Below, one piece after another: positions 15,781 to 25,823 of a stretch of DNA of 64,000 nt. Origin of the DNA: Lacibacter sp. H407 (GTDB lineage Bacteria; Bacteroidota; Bacteroidia; Chitinophagales; Chitinophagaceae). Made by a program: the position numbers and the translations under genes. The number at the start of each line of letters is the position of its first letter. Position 1 is the first letter of the stretch. The stretch is taken from positions 682,001 through 746,000 of the forward strand of contig NZ_JBBKTU010000001.1 of NCBI RefSeq assembly GCF_037892605.1, given 5' to 3'. Under the pieces are notes generated by a model. The model worked only from the letters and a program-made list of their open reading frames with translations. It was not told the origin of the DNA and ran no database searches.

Positions 15781-17124
15781 TTACCGTAACACCATACTTC
15801 GGTCAGCATCCAGCCGCAGCATAATAAAGATCAGGATGGTAAATGTAACCAACGATGACCCTCCATAGCTTAATAAAGGTAGTGTAATCCCGATTACGGG
15901 CATCAGACCAATGGTCATGCTGATGTTGATCATTACATGAAATAGCAGAATAGCGGCTACGCTGTAGGCATACACACGGGAGAATGTACTTCGTTGCCGC
16001 TCAGCCAGGGTAATGATCCGGAACAGGAGCACAAAATACAGGCCCAACAGCAGAGCACTGCCCCAAAAACCGAAACTCTCGGCGATAGCTGTAAAAATGA
16101 AATCAGTATGTTGCTCCGGTACAAAATCACCCTGAGTGGTTACGCCTTTCAAAAAACCTTTTCCTAAAAATCCACCGGAACCAATGGCAATTTTAGATTG
16201 CTTCACATTGTAGTTATAATCACGTTTTTTTCCGGCTTCCCGTTCTTTTTCAAATTGAGCGATCCGTGCAGGATCCTTCGGAATATAACTTTTACCAAAC
16301 ATGCTCAATACACGTTCGGCCTGGTAAGGTTTCAGAATTTTATCAAACACAATATGGTCAACAAAATATTTAAAGCCCACACATGCGCCTGCCAGCAATA
16401 CAATAAAAACCATCAAGCCATAATTGCGTCTTATTTTTCGCCACAACACATAACAGGCAATTACAACCGCAGCTGCCATAAAAATGGCATACACAGGAAA
16501 CGAAAACACAATGGCCGTAACAAACAATACAACAATTGAAAAGCCTGCAATGAGATAAATAGCCGGTAACCCTTCTCTGTACATCACCAGAAAGAATGAA
16601 AAATATACCAATGCCAATCCTGTTTCTTTTTGCAAGATGGATAACAATGCAGGACCCAGCGTTAAAGCAAACGCAATTGCATGCGATCGGAAAGTGGTGA
16701 ATTCAGTTTCTTGCCGGCTTAAATATTTCGCCAATGCAAGTGCAGTAAATACTTTACACAACTCAGCCGGTTGCAAATTGAAACCACCTCCCAATGCGAT
16801 CCATGATCTTGATCCGCTGATATCTTTCCCAATTACAAACGTGAGTAACATGAGCAAGATACCAGCCATGTACAACAGGTTGGCGATGGTGGTAAAGAAT
16901 TTACTATCAGTCAATAAAATAAAAACGCCTACCAATGAACTGATGCCGATAAAGAGTACCTGTTTTGAATAATTTTTTTTCAACTCCAGTAAGGATTGAA
17001 AAAAAGCATCCCCATCTCTGAACTCTACTGAAAAAATAGCAATGAAACCAACTGTCACCAATGCATAGTATAACAATACGGTGATCGTATCTACTCCTTT
17101 CCCTATGGTGGCCTGATTTTCCAT
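15781..17124 (-). CDS. rodA: Peptidoglycan glycosyltransferase RodA (SEDS family)
   Basis: A 447-residue polytopic inner-membrane protein of the SEDS family. It polymerises glycan strands for cell elongation together with PBP2. Recognisable blocks are KDISGSRSWIALGGGFNLQPAELCK, IAIGSGGFLGKGF and PEQHTDFIFTAIAESFGF, followed by the C-terminal GITLPLLSYGGSSL. Its ATG overlaps the stop of the PBP2 gene in the form TAATG, indicating translational coupling. It is last in the mre operon. Confidence 0.95.
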   Translation of the reverse strand: MENQATIGKGVDTITVLLYYALVTVGFIAIFSVEFRDGDAFFQSLLELKKNYSKQVLFIGISSLVGVFILLTDSKFFTTIANLLYMAGILLMLLTFVIGKDISGSRSWIALGGGFNLQPAELCKVFTALALAKYLSRQETEFTTFRSHAIAFALTLGPALLSILQKETGLALVYFSFFLVMYREGLPAIYLIAGFSIVVLFVTAIVFSFPVYAIFMAAAVVIACYVLWRKIRRNYGLMVFIVLLAGACVGFKYFVDHIVFDKILKPYQAERVLSMFGKSYIPKDPARIAQFEKEREAGKKRDYNYNVKQSKIAIGSGGFLGKGFLKGVTTQGDFVPEQHTDFIFTAIAESFGFWGSALLLGLYFVLLFRIITLAERQRSTFSRVYAYSVAAILLFHVMINISMTIGLMPVIGITLPLLSYGGSSLVTFTILIFIMLRLDADRSMVLR

Positions 17125-19217
17125 TAACTATGAAACGTGTAATTGAATTTCTTAATGACGAACCGATCGGATGGTAAAACAGCCATCATTTTTTCTGTTT
17201 GACTATTTTGTTGCGGCTTTTCTGCAGGTACTACTGGAAGCTGTTGCTGTTGCATACCAATTGCCGTTGAATCAACACGCAAACGATTTTGCTTCATACG
17301 TATCACTGAATCTTTGATACGTTTGATCGAATCACGTTTGAACAGCTCGTACTTAATACGTGTTGGTGTGATGGTTACATTGCTGATGCGTTCCACTTCT
17401 GCTTTTCGTTTATCGCCCGCAATGGAATCCGTTAAAAACTTTTCCATCAACAACGAAGCGATTGGTGCAGCCCATGTAGAACCATACCCTGCATTTTCCA
17501 CCACCACGCAAATAGCAATCCGTGGATTATCTTTTGGTGCAAACGCCACAAAGAACGAGTGGTTCTGCTGCTTTACATTTCTGAAATAATTTTCTACAGT
17601 TCCTGTTTTTGCACACACAGCAAAACCGTCGATGTGTGCATTACGGGCCGTACCATTTGTTACCACCATCTCCATTCCGTCAATTACTGCCTGGTAGTAA
17701 TCATTGGGAATATGCAAAGGCGAAATTTTCTGACGGTACTTATTCAACACCGTATCTTCCGGCGTTTCGCCGTCAATATTTTTCACAAAGTGTGGCGTGT
17801 AATACCAGCCACGGTTAGCAATCAGGCACATGGCGTTGGCCATTTGTAATGGGGTAGCTTGAATTTCGCCTTGCCCAATACCCAGCGATGCAATAGTGCA
17901 GGAACTCCAGCCACCTTTTCGAAAAACACGATTGTATCGTGCAGTGTCCGGAATAAACCCGGCATATTCACCCGGCATATCAACCCCAAGACGATGACCT
18001 AGTCCGAAGCCGGTCATATATTCTTTCCATTTCAACAATCCTTTCTCTACATCTTTATACGCAGGGTTATCAATGGCCATGCGAAACATATGTGCGTAAT
18101 ACGAGTTGCAGGAGTTGGCAATTGATAAACTCAGGTTTGCAGCATGCCCTGCATTTGAATGCGTGCAGGCAGGCCGACCGCATGGGCCATAACGCCCAAA
18201 ACAGGCATATCCATAATCCGGTGTGATCAATCCCTCATCCAACGCCACCAATGCACCCAATGGCTTGAACGTTGAACCCGGAGGATACACACCTTGCATT
18301 CCACGATTCAGTAATGGCGAGGAAGGATCTAAAAATAAACGGCTGAAATTTTTTCTTGATTCACCACCTGTTAATTCGTTTGGATCATAACTGGGGCCCG
18401 ATGCCATGGCGATGATGCCACCTGTACTTGGCTCTATCGCCACTACACTGCCCACTTTACCATTCATTAATCGCTCAGCTAGTTCCTGTACTTCAATGTC
18501 GATATAGGTATTAAGATGGCGACCGGCTGTTGCAGCTGAATCAAATTCGCCGTTTTCGTATGGACCAATGGGTCGGTTGAAATTATCACGCAGTACATAT
18601 TGTATACCCCGCTGTCCCATCAATATTTTTTCATAATAACTTTCTAATCCGCTGCGACCGGCAAAATCGCCCATCTGATAAAAATAGTTAGATCGTTTCA
18701 GCATGGATGAATCTACTTCACCAATATAACCAAGCAGGTGTGCAGCAGCTTTGTATGGATAACTCCGGATAGGTCGTTCCTGCAAAAAGAAGGCAGGTTG
18801 AAACTTGAACAGGTTCTCATTCACTTTTGCATATTGCTCAGGGGAAAGCAGTGGTTCAAAAACTCCCGGACGGTTTCGTGAATTTTTAATGATCGATGTA
18901 ACAACCCTCTTTTTGAATTCGGCTGTATCAATATTTAAGATGCGGCATAATGCAGATGTATCAACGCCTTTCAGTTGCGAAGGTGTAACCATCAAATCAT
19001 ACATGGTTACGTTATCCAAAATGGCTTTGCCTTTCCGGTCGAAAATAATACCACGGCTTGGATAAACAATTTTGCGGAGGATGGCCTGATCACTCGCCAA
19101 TTTTGAATACTTGGATGTAAATAACTGCAACGTCATTAATCGTACAAGAATAATGGCGAATACAATACCGATAATAATACGGAAGGTGGTTTGTCGTGAC
19201 TGATTAAATTCGGCCAT
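17124..19217 (-). CDS. mrdA: Penicillin-binding protein 2, elongasome transpeptidase
   Basis: A 697-residue class B PBP with one N-terminal membrane anchor (IIIGIVFAIILVRLMTL), a dimerisation domain (YPSRGIIFDRKGKAILDN) and a transpeptidase domain. The catalytic motifs are STFK (SxxK), SCN (SxN) and KTGT. It crosslinks peptidoglycan during lateral growth. A C-terminal tail of about 90 residues, rich in K, R and Q, extends beyond the usual domain. It lies between mreD and rodA. Confidence 0.95.
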   Translation of the reverse strand: MAEFNQSRQTTFRIIIGIVFAIILVRLMTLQLFTSKYSKLASDQAILRKIVYPSRGIIFDRKGKAILDNVTMYDLMVTPSQLKGVDTSALCRILNIDTAEFKKRVVTSIIKNSRNRPGVFEPLLSPEQYAKVNENLFKFQPAFFLQERPIRSYPYKAAAHLLGYIGEVDSSMLKRSNYFYQMGDFAGRSGLESYYEKILMGQRGIQYVLRDNFNRPIGPYENGEFDSAATAGRHLNTYIDIEVQELAERLMNGKVGSVVAIEPSTGGIIAMASGPSYDPNELTGGESRKNFSRLFLDPSSPLLNRGMQGVYPPGSTFKPLGALVALDEGLITPDYGYACFGRYGPCGRPACTHSNAGHAANLSLSIANSCNSYYAHMFRMAIDNPAYKDVEKGLLKWKEYMTGFGLGHRLGVDMPGEYAGFIPDTARYNRVFRKGGWSSCTIASLGIGQGEIQATPLQMANAMCLIANRGWYYTPHFVKNIDGETPEDTVLNKYRQKISPLHIPNDYYQAVIDGMEMVVTNGTARNAHIDGFAVCAKTGTVENYFRNVKQQNHSFFVAFAPKDNPRIAICVVVENAGYGSTWAAPIASLLMEKFLTDSIAGDKRKAEVERISNVTITPTRIKYELFKRDSIKRIKDSVIRMKQNRLRVDSTAIGMQQQQLPVVPAEKPQQNSQTEKMMAVLPSDRFVIKKFNYTFHS

Positions 19218-19249
19218 AGCCTGTTACTAGGTTTTTCAATAATGGAAGA

Positions 19250-19780
19250 TCAGGTATTGGTTAAAAATTTCTGCTTGCGTATAAAGATAATTTCTATAAT
19301 GGTAACAAGCAACAAACTTATTACAGTTGACCCGAGTGTTTTTAAAATGAGATATAAAATATTTCCAAACTGGAATGCCTGGATGGTAAATAACAAACCA
19401 TGATGAAAAAGTGTAAGCACTGATACATAAGTGATGTATTGTGTAAACCCCAAACTTGCTACCGAAGGCTCACGGTAATTAAATTCAACTCCTTGCTGTG
19501 GCATTAATAAGTTAATGAGAAAGGGACGCAGGTAACCGATCAATACACAGGCGGCTGCATGAAGCCCCGGCGTTTTTGTAAAGAAGTCAAGACAAATACC
19601 AGTAATAAAAGATACGATCAATAATCCACTGCGGCTAAGACTGAACGGCAGCCACAAAATAAACAGGAAATAAATATAAGGAGTGATGTATTGATGCAAC
19701 GGCGGCACCTGATTGAGTACAAACACCTGCAACAGGATGAATAAAATCAAACGGATAATATTTCGTAAGAGCGTACTCAT
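19250..19780 (-). CDS. mreD: Rod shape-determining protein MreD
   Basis: A 176-residue protein with about five or six hydrophobic helices and little else, as usual for MreD. The call rests on topology (LRPFLINLLMPQQGVEFNYREPS loop) and on position between mreC and mrdA. It overlaps the end of mreC by 4 bases, implying coupled translation. Confidence 0.88.
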   Translation of the reverse strand: MSTLLRNIIRLILFILLQVFVLNQVPPLHQYITPYIYFLFILWLPFSLSRSGLLIVSFITGICLDFFTKTPGLHAAACVLIGYLRPFLINLLMPQQGVEFNYREPSVASLGFTQYITYVSVLTLFHHGLLFTIQAFQFGNILYLILKTLGSTVISLLLVTIIEIIFIRKQKFLTNT

Positions 19781-20625
19781 TTCTTCTTTTTCAAACGGTT
19801 TTCAAGTTCCAGTTGTTCATTGCGTTGCAGGTTGGATATCACAAATACATTTTGCAAACGACTGAAATCGTTGGAAGGACGTATCTGCAACAAATAGTTA
19901 TTACTGCTTTGTTCCGGAATTACTTTTATAATTACGCCAATCATCACACCCGGAGGAAAATCAGAATACTGACTGGTGATAACAGTATCGCCTACTGCCG
20001 GTTTTACACTTTTTGGAATATCCCTCAACTGCACCTGCCGGGGGTTTTTGCCATCCCATTCAATACGTCCGCTTTCGCCTGTTTTCTTTAACCGTGCACT
20101 GATGCGGCTTTGCTTGTTGAGCATACTCATTACAGTGGCAAAATTATCAGTAGCATCCAATACAACACCCGCTACACCATTGGGTGAAATAACTACCATG
20201 CCCGGCTGTACGCCTTGCTTAGTTCCACGATGAATAGTGAAATAGTTATTGGGCTGCGAAACAGAGTTATTTACAACCTCTGCATCCATATACAGGTACT
20301 TGCGTTTGTTACCAAGCGTATCAATGGGAATAGAATCAGTGATGATTCGTTGTGAAGTATCGGGGCTTTGAAAATTTTCGGCCAGCTTATTTTGTACTTC
20401 GGTTAACCGGCGACGTAATGCTTCATTCTCCTTTTTCAAACTAAAGTAACCGCTTACTTTACTGTACTGGGCTTCAATACTGCCTGTAATTTCACCGGCT
20501 GTATCCATATAAGCCGCCTGATGAAATTTGTTGTAGCGGAACAAAAGCATCAGACTGATGACTTCGAGCACCAGGAAAAAAAGTAAGACTGAGAATCGTC
20601 TGATAAAAGCAAAAAGATTCCGCAC
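19777..20625 (-). CDS. mreC: Rod shape-determining protein MreC
   Basis: A 282-residue protein with an N-terminal membrane anchor (FSVLLFFLVLEVISLMLLF), a coiled-coil (KKENEALRRRLTEVQNKL) and the periplasmic beta-rich domain (GVVLDATDNFATVMSMLNKQSRISARLK, then GDTVITSQYSDFPPGVMIG). It links MreB to the murein synthases. It is 43 bases downstream of mreB and overlaps mreD. Confidence 0.94.
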   Translation of the reverse strand: MRNLFAFIRRFSVLLFFLVLEVISLMLLFRYNKFHQAAYMDTAGEITGSIEAQYSKVSGYFSLKKENEALRRRLTEVQNKLAENFQSPDTSQRIITDSIPIDTLGNKRKYLYMDAEVVNNSVSQPNNYFTIHRGTKQGVQPGMVVISPNGVAGVVLDATDNFATVMSMLNKQSRISARLKKTGESGRIEWDGKNPRQVQLRDIPKSVKPAVGDTVITSQYSDFPPGVMIGVIIKVIPEQSSNNYLLQIRPSNDFSRLQNVFVISNLQRNEQLELENRLKKKK

Positions 20626-20668
20626 GAAAGGTGGGTTTTATTGGTTCCACCGTTTGTGGATGCTATCA

Positions 20669-21697
20669 TCAGTTGCGCATCACAAACGGGTAGCGATTGT
20701 AGTTTTTCAATGCAATACCTGTACCTCTTACCACACTCTTTAGCGGATCATCTGCAATATGAACCGGCAGTTTGATCTTTTGATTCAAACGCTTATCCAG
20801 TCCACGTAACAAGGCACCACCACCTGTAATATAGATACCTCTGCGGTAGATATCGGCCGCCAGTTCGGGAGGCGTCATTTCCAAAGCTTTGAGGATGGCT
20901 TCTTCTATTTTGAAAATACTTTTATCGAGTGCTTCTGCAATTTCCTGGTAACTCACCATGATCTGTTTGGGAATACCCGTTACAAGATCACGACCGTTTA
21001 CCGGAATATCATCGGGTGGATTGTCCAGTTCCTTCATGGCAGCACCGATCTGAATTTTGATCTGCTCGGCCGTACGTTCACCAATCAATAAACTGTGGTA
21101 GCGGCGAAGTGCTTCCATAATATCAGCTGTAAATTCATCGCCGGCAATACGGATACTCTGATCGCACACGATACCTGCCAACGCAATAACGGTAATACCG
21201 GTAGTACCACCACCAATATCAACGATCATATTACCAACCGGTTCTTCTACATCAATGCCAATACCAAGAGCTGCTGCCATTGGTTCATGCAACAGATATA
21301 CTTCCTGTGCACCGGCCTGCTCGGCACTGTCACGTACCGCTCTTTTTTCTACCTCGGTAATACTGCTTGGTATGCAGATCATCATCCGCCACTTGGGGGC
21401 AAACAATGGTTTTTTGGTCAATACTAATTTGATGAGTTCACGGATCATCAGTTCCGCTGCATTGAAATCGGCAATTACACCATCTTTCAACGGACGAACT
21501 GTGCGTATACTTTCGTGGGTTTTTTCGTGCATCATCAATGCCTTTTTTCCCACTGCTAAAACGTTCTTTGGATTATTGCGATCAAGTGCTACGATAGACG
21601 GTTCATTTACAACAATTTCATCGTTGTGTATAATGAGGGTATTGGCGGTACCCAGGTCCATAGCTATTTCCTGAATAAAAAAGTTGAAGAGTCCCAT
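20669..21697 (-). CDS. mreB: Rod shape-determining protein MreB
   Basis: A 342-residue bacterial actin. Phosphate-binding and nucleotide motifs are visible: MDLGTANTLI near the N-terminus, NMIVDIGGGTTGITVIAL in the middle and GIYITGGGALLRGLDK near the C-terminus. It directs insertion of new wall along the cell cylinder and is the first gene of the mreB-mreC-mreD-mrdA-rodA operon. A CAAATTTG promoter-like box at 21733-21740 is about 40 bases before the ATG. Confidence 0.97.
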   Translation of the reverse strand: MGLFNFFIQEIAMDLGTANTLIIHNDEIVVNEPSIVALDRNNPKNVLAVGKKALMMHEKTHESIRTVRPLKDGVIADFNAAELMIRELIKLVLTKKPLFAPKWRMMICIPSSITEVEKRAVRDSAEQAGAQEVYLLHEPMAAALGIGIDVEEPVGNMIVDIGGGTTGITVIALAGIVCDQSIRIAGDEFTADIMEALRRYHSLLIGERTAEQIKIQIGAAMKELDNPPDDIPVNGRDLVTGIPKQIMVSYQEIAEALDKSIFKIEEAILKALEMTPPELAADIYRRGIYITGGGALLRGLDKRLNQKIKLPVHIADDPLKSVVRGTGIALKNYNRYPFVMRN

Positions 21698-21890
21698 ATT
21701 GGTTACTGGAAATTGATTGTTCCGATGCTTGCAAATTTGAGTGAAAAATTTGGAATAACAACGCTAAAACCGTGCCCGTAAGTGTTTTTTCAACAAATTT
21801 TTCAAAACATCATCCAACACTTTACCACCTGACTTTTCATTGATGGCAGTAAACAGGAAAAGAAGAGTCGCTCAACTTCGTTTATACGTT

Positions 21891-23195
21891 TCAGTTAGTA
21901 TTCAAAAATTCATACCCAATATCGCTGCGGTAATACATTTTTTTGAAGCGGATACTCGACAGTATATTTTTTGATTGTGCCACACAATCAGCTACCTCGT
22001 TTCCCATTGATGTTACAGCAAGCACACGTCCGCCGCTGGTTACAATTGTATCTCCTTCAGCAGCTGTGCCGGCATGAAAGATCATGGAACCTTCGACTGT
22101 TTGGTCGAGCCCTTCAATTTCATATCCCTTAATATAATCGCCGGGATAGCCACCGCTTACTGCCATCATGGTAACGGCAAAGCGTGGATCCTGTTCTATT
22201 TTGACAGTATCAATGGTTCCGTTTGCCGTAGCTGTGAGCAATTCTACCAGGTCGTTTTTAAGCCGCGGAATCACCACTTCTGTTTCCGGATCGCCCATGC
22301 GACAGTTGTATTCGATCACATACGGTTCGTTGTTCACCTTGATCAATCCAATGAATACGAAGCCTTTATACACCAAGTTCTCTCTACGAAATCCATTGAT
22401 GGTTGGCTCTACCACACGATCGATCACTTTTTTCATAAACACATCATCGGCAAACGGAACCGGGCTTACTGCACCCATTCCTCCCGTATTCAAACCGGTA
22501 TCGCCTTCGCCAATGCGTTTGTAGTCTTTTGCTTCGGGTAAGAGGCAATAATTTTTGCCATCGGTGAGCACAAACACGCTCATTTCAATTCCATTCAAAA
22601 ACTCTTCGATCACCACACGTTTACCGGCGTCGCCAAATTTGTGTTGATGGATCATCATATCAAATTCAGCCACGGCTTCCAGATGATTATTACAAATGAT
22701 CACTCCTTTTCCTGCGGCCAATCCATCAGCTTTCAGCACAACCGGCAATGCATGATTCATGAGATATTCTCTTCCTTCATCGAAGTTGACATCGGTAAAC
22801 TCACGATAAGAAGCGGTTGGAATATTGTGACGCTCCATGAATGCCTTTGCAAATGCCTTGCTTCCTTCTAACTGTGCGGCGTATTTGGATGGGCCTATTA
22901 CTCCCAGCCAGCCATCAGTAAATGGATTGGTTTGATGTGCGGTTTCAAAATAATCGTACACACCTTTTACCAGCGGATCTTCGGGCCCAACAATTACAAG
23001 GTGAATATTTTTGCTGCGACAGAATTCTTCCATTGCAGCAAAATCATCATCGACACGTAATTGCACGTTGATGCCACATTGAGATGTACCAGCATTACCC
23101 GGTGCGATGTATAGCTGATCGCATAACGGGCTTTGTGTTAATTTCCACGAGAGAGCATGTTCACGGCCGCCAGAGCCAAGCAGTAGTATATTCAT
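21891..23195 (-). CDS. purD: Phosphoribosylamine-glycine ligase
   Basis: A 434-residue ATP-grasp enzyme for the second step of purine synthesis. It starts with the classic MNILLLGSGGREHALSWKL and contains the GPEDPLVKG, LKADGLAAGKGVI, NTGGMGAVSP and NCRMGDPETEV blocks of PurD. Length is normal. It lies upstream of mreB in the same direction with a 193-base gap in which mreB seems to have its own promoter. Confidence 0.97.
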   Translation of the reverse strand: MNILLLGSGGREHALSWKLTQSPLCDQLYIAPGNAGTSQCGINVQLRVDDDFAAMEEFCRSKNIHLVIVGPEDPLVKGVYDYFETAHQTNPFTDGWLGVIGPSKYAAQLEGSKAFAKAFMERHNIPTASYREFTDVNFDEGREYLMNHALPVVLKADGLAAGKGVIICNNHLEAVAEFDMMIHQHKFGDAGKRVVIEEFLNGIEMSVFVLTDGKNYCLLPEAKDYKRIGEGDTGLNTGGMGAVSPVPFADDVFMKKVIDRVVEPTINGFRRENLVYKGFVFIGLIKVNNEPYVIEYNCRMGDPETEVVIPRLKNDLVELLTATANGTIDTVKIEQDPRFAVTMMAVSGGYPGDYIKGYEIEGLDQTVEGSMIFHAGTAAEGDTIVTSGGRVLAVTSMGNEVADCVAQSKNILSSIRFKKMYYRSDIGYEFLNTN

Positions 23196-23343
23196 GTCGG
23201 ATTTTTCTTCGCCCCGAAATTAGTTCTTACATCTCCAACTTCCTAAACCATTCATAAAAACGGGAAGAGTTAACACGAATTATTGTTAGTATTAATTCCT
23301 TACTTTCGAAACTTCGCATCGTAAAAAAACATAAACCAATTGT

Positions 23344-24855
23344 ATGAGTGAATTAACTGCACAGAAAGGACATCCGAAAGGGCTATGGGTTTTATTCGGC
23401 ACTGAAATGTGGGAACGATTTAATTATTACGGTATGCGTGCCGTACTGGTTTTATTTATGACCAAGGCCTTGTTATTTGACAAAGTATTTGCTTCCAATT
23501 TATATGGCAGCTATACCAGCCTTGTATATCTCACACCGTTGATTGGTGGCTATATTGCTGATCGCTACTGGGGCAATCAACGTTCCATTATTGCCGGCGG
23601 TATTGTAATGGCCTTGGGCGAATTTTTATTATTCTTCTGCGGATCAACCTACCAATCATCACCCGAGTTATCTTCTTTGTTGTTCTTTTCCGGTCTTGGA
23701 TTAATGATCGCTGGGAATGGATTTTTTAAACCCAACATTTCTTCGCTCGTGGGGCAGCTATACCCAAAGAACGACCGAAGAATTGACCCTGCATACACTA
23801 TTTTCTATATGGGTATTAATGTGGGCGGTGCTTTAGGTCCTTTTATATGCGGGCTGGTAGGTGATACCGGCGACCCCACAGATTTCAAATGGGCATTTTT
23901 GGCTGGTGGTATCGGCATGTTGATCAGCGTGGCTGTACAGTTAGCTTTTCACAAAAAATATGTGCTTGGCCCCGATAATCAAGTACTTGGACTAACTCCA
24001 AAAAACACACCCGCAATTTGGATAAAACCAATAGCGATCATTTTAGGACTGGCCGTTTTTTCTGCTCTTGCAATTGGCATGCTTTACATCGATGCAAAAG
24101 TGGTGAGTTACTTAACCTATCTGTTGGGAGGTGCCGCTATTTTTATTTTTGTGATGGTAATGGCTGATAAAACACTCAATAAGTTTGAAAAGAACCGGGT
24201 GATCGTACTGTTTACAGTTGTATTTTTTGTGATCTTTTTCTGGAGCGCTTTTGAGCAGGCCGGAGCATCGCTTACATTTTTTGCTGAAGAACAAACACAA
24301 CGTGATCTTGGATTTTATACAGTGCCTGCCAGCTGGTTTCAATCGCTCAATTCAATTTTTGTAGTGGCCTTTGCACCTTTATTTGCATGGCTTTGGATAA
24401 AGCTTGGTAAACATGAACCCTCTGCCCCTACCAAAATGGCGATCGGTTTGTTTTTACTTGCAGTTGGTTATTTGTGGATTGCATTTGGTGTAAAAAATGT
24501 TGGCACAGGTATTAAAGTAAGTATGATCTGGCTTACGGGTATGTATGCGTTACACACATGGGGCGAACTCTGTTTGTCGCCAATAGGATTGTCGCTTGCA
24601 AACAAACTTGCACCGTTTAAATATGCTTCACTTCTTATGGCCGTATGGTTTTTAGGCAATGCATTTGCCAATAAACTGGCGGGTGTTTTGAGTGCTTTGT
24701 ATCCAGATGGAAAAACAAAATCGTTCATGGGTTATGAAATGAATAACAACTACGATTTCTTTATGTTGTTCGTTGCGATGGCAGGCGTTGCATCACTCAT
24801 CCTTTTCTTGCTAACCAAGAAACTGCAGACGATGATGCATAGCGATCAACATTGA
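23344..24855 (+). CDS. POT-family proton-coupled di/tripeptide transporter
   Basis: A 503-residue major-facilitator protein with about 12-14 helices. The proton-coupling ExxER motif is present in TEMWERFNYYGMRAVL, followed by LIGGYIADRYWG and FKPNISSLVGQLY, all standard for PTR2/POT transporters. It should import small peptides. A promoter-like TACTTTCG is at 23301-23308. Transcription ends at a very strong hairpin shared with the convergent PsbP-like gene. Confidence 0.92.
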   Translation: MSELTAQKGHPKGLWVLFGTEMWERFNYYGMRAVLVLFMTKALLFDKVFASNLYGSYTSLVYLTPLIGGYIADRYWGNQRSIIAGGIVMALGEFLLFFCGSTYQSSPELSSLLFFSGLGLMIAGNGFFKPNISSLVGQLYPKNDRRIDPAYTIFYMGINVGGALGPFICGLVGDTGDPTDFKWAFLAGGIGMLISVAVQLAFHKKYVLGPDNQVLGLTPKNTPAIWIKPIAIILGLAVFSALAIGMLYIDAKVVSYLTYLLGGAAIFIFVMVMADKTLNKFEKNRVIVLFTVVFFVIFFWSAFEQAGASLTFFAEEQTQRDLGFYTVPASWFQSLNSIFVVAFAPLFAWLWIKLGKHEPSAPTKMAIGLFLLAVGYLWIAFGVKNVGTGIKVSMIWLTGMYALHTWGELCLSPIGLSLANKLAPFKYASLLMAVWFLGNAFANKLAGVLSALYPDGKTKSFMGYEMNNNYDFFMLFVAMAGVASLILFLLTKKLQTMMHSDQH

Positions 24856-24874
24856 TCAGTTATTTAATGTATAT

Positions 24875-24911
24875 AAAACGAGGGCGGTCGCTAAGCGACC
24901 GCCCTCGTTTT
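24875..24911. terminator. 17-bp bidirectional terminator
   Basis: Bases 24875-24891 and 24895-24911 form a perfect 17-bp stem around a TAA loop, with a GC-rich centre and AAAA/TTTT ends. It serves both the POT gene and the convergent PsbP-like gene. Confidence 0.92.
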
Positions 24912-24927
24912 TACTTCAATATTTTTA

Positions 24928-25545
24928 TCAGAACTTAAATGAATTAAAGATCTTGTTCGCTGTGGTTTCAAATGCATCACGCTCTCCTTCTTTGCTTACA
25001 TAGGTAAGTACATATCCTTTACCGCTGCTTGAAATGGTAAAGAGTTGTTTGATCTGGATATCATCGGTCATGCTTCCATATCTTCCTTTGTAAATGATCT
25101 GGTATGCTCTTGCGCCATTGCGGTTGAAATACATGGACGATACTTCTTTATACCCCTTCACCAGTTCTTTTACGGCATCCATATTTGTTTGCACATACTG
25201 TTCAATGGTAGTATTTGCTTTTAATTCTTCAATTTGAAGATTCAGATTTTGTCTGAATTTATCATCACTGTTTTCTGCAGGTGATGTTAACTGAAAAATA
25301 GCGTTATCCGATTTATCATTAAAAGTCCAGTCGCCGGGATAGCCAATGGTATAACGTCCTTGCGGATCGCTGTACTTCTTCAACTCACTGCTGGTTGTGG
25401 GGGTGTTTGAATTGGAATTGGTGGGTGTGTTGGTATTGGGTTTGTTGTTGCCTGTATTCAGGTCGTTCACAGGTATACGTGCAGGCTGTGCCCATACAGC
25501 CGTAGCAGATACAACAAGGGAAAGGGCTACGATTATCTTTTTCAT
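24928..25545 (-). CDS. Secreted PsbP/DcrB-like protein
   Basis: About 205 residues. The open frame extends to 25632, but MKKIIVALSLVVSATAVWAQ at 25545 is a clean signal peptide and is taken as the start. A Pro/Asn/Thr-rich linker is followed by a domain beginning YSDPQGRYTIGYPGDWTF, with NLNLQIEEL and the final YVSKEGERDAFETTANKIFNSF, the pattern of PsbP or DUF1795 folds. Such proteins are periplasmic; no activity is assigned. Confidence 0.72.
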   Translation of the reverse strand: MKKIIVALSLVVSATAVWAQPARIPVNDLNTGNNKPNTNTPTNSNSNTPTTSSELKKYSDPQGRYTIGYPGDWTFNDKSDNAIFQLTSPAENSDDKFRQNLNLQIEELKANTTIEQYVQTNMDAVKELVKGYKEVSSMYFNRNGARAYQIIYKGRYGSMTDDIQIKQLFTISSSGKGYVLTYVSKEGERDAFETTANKIFNSFKF

Positions 25546-25823
25546 TATCATTGATTGTGTTATAAAAGTACAAACTTGTATTCCATAATGCAATGAAAAA
25601 TCCTGTGAACCCCTTAAAATACCGTATTCCACGGATAGTTTCCGTCCGTCAACAAGGGAGTTTTTGATTCCACCAGAAAATATTTAGTTTTACAACTCTT
25701 ATTTTACGCATATGAAGTTCTAAGCTGTCTTTGTTTCAAAAGACAAACTCTCCCGACACTGTTTAGCTGAAGTCAATCTCTTCGGCTTATCTTCTATTTC
25801 ATTAACAGATTTAAACCTTTTTC

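Noticed and set aside
23266-23301. GTTAACA followed by partly similar units upstream of the POT gene
   Set aside because: Only the first unit matches the Pho-like consensus; later units at 11-base steps are poor and the gene has no phosphate link.
24875-24911. The long GC-rich palindrome as a recombination or uptake site
   Set aside because: Position between two convergent genes and A/T ends make it a plain bidirectional terminator.
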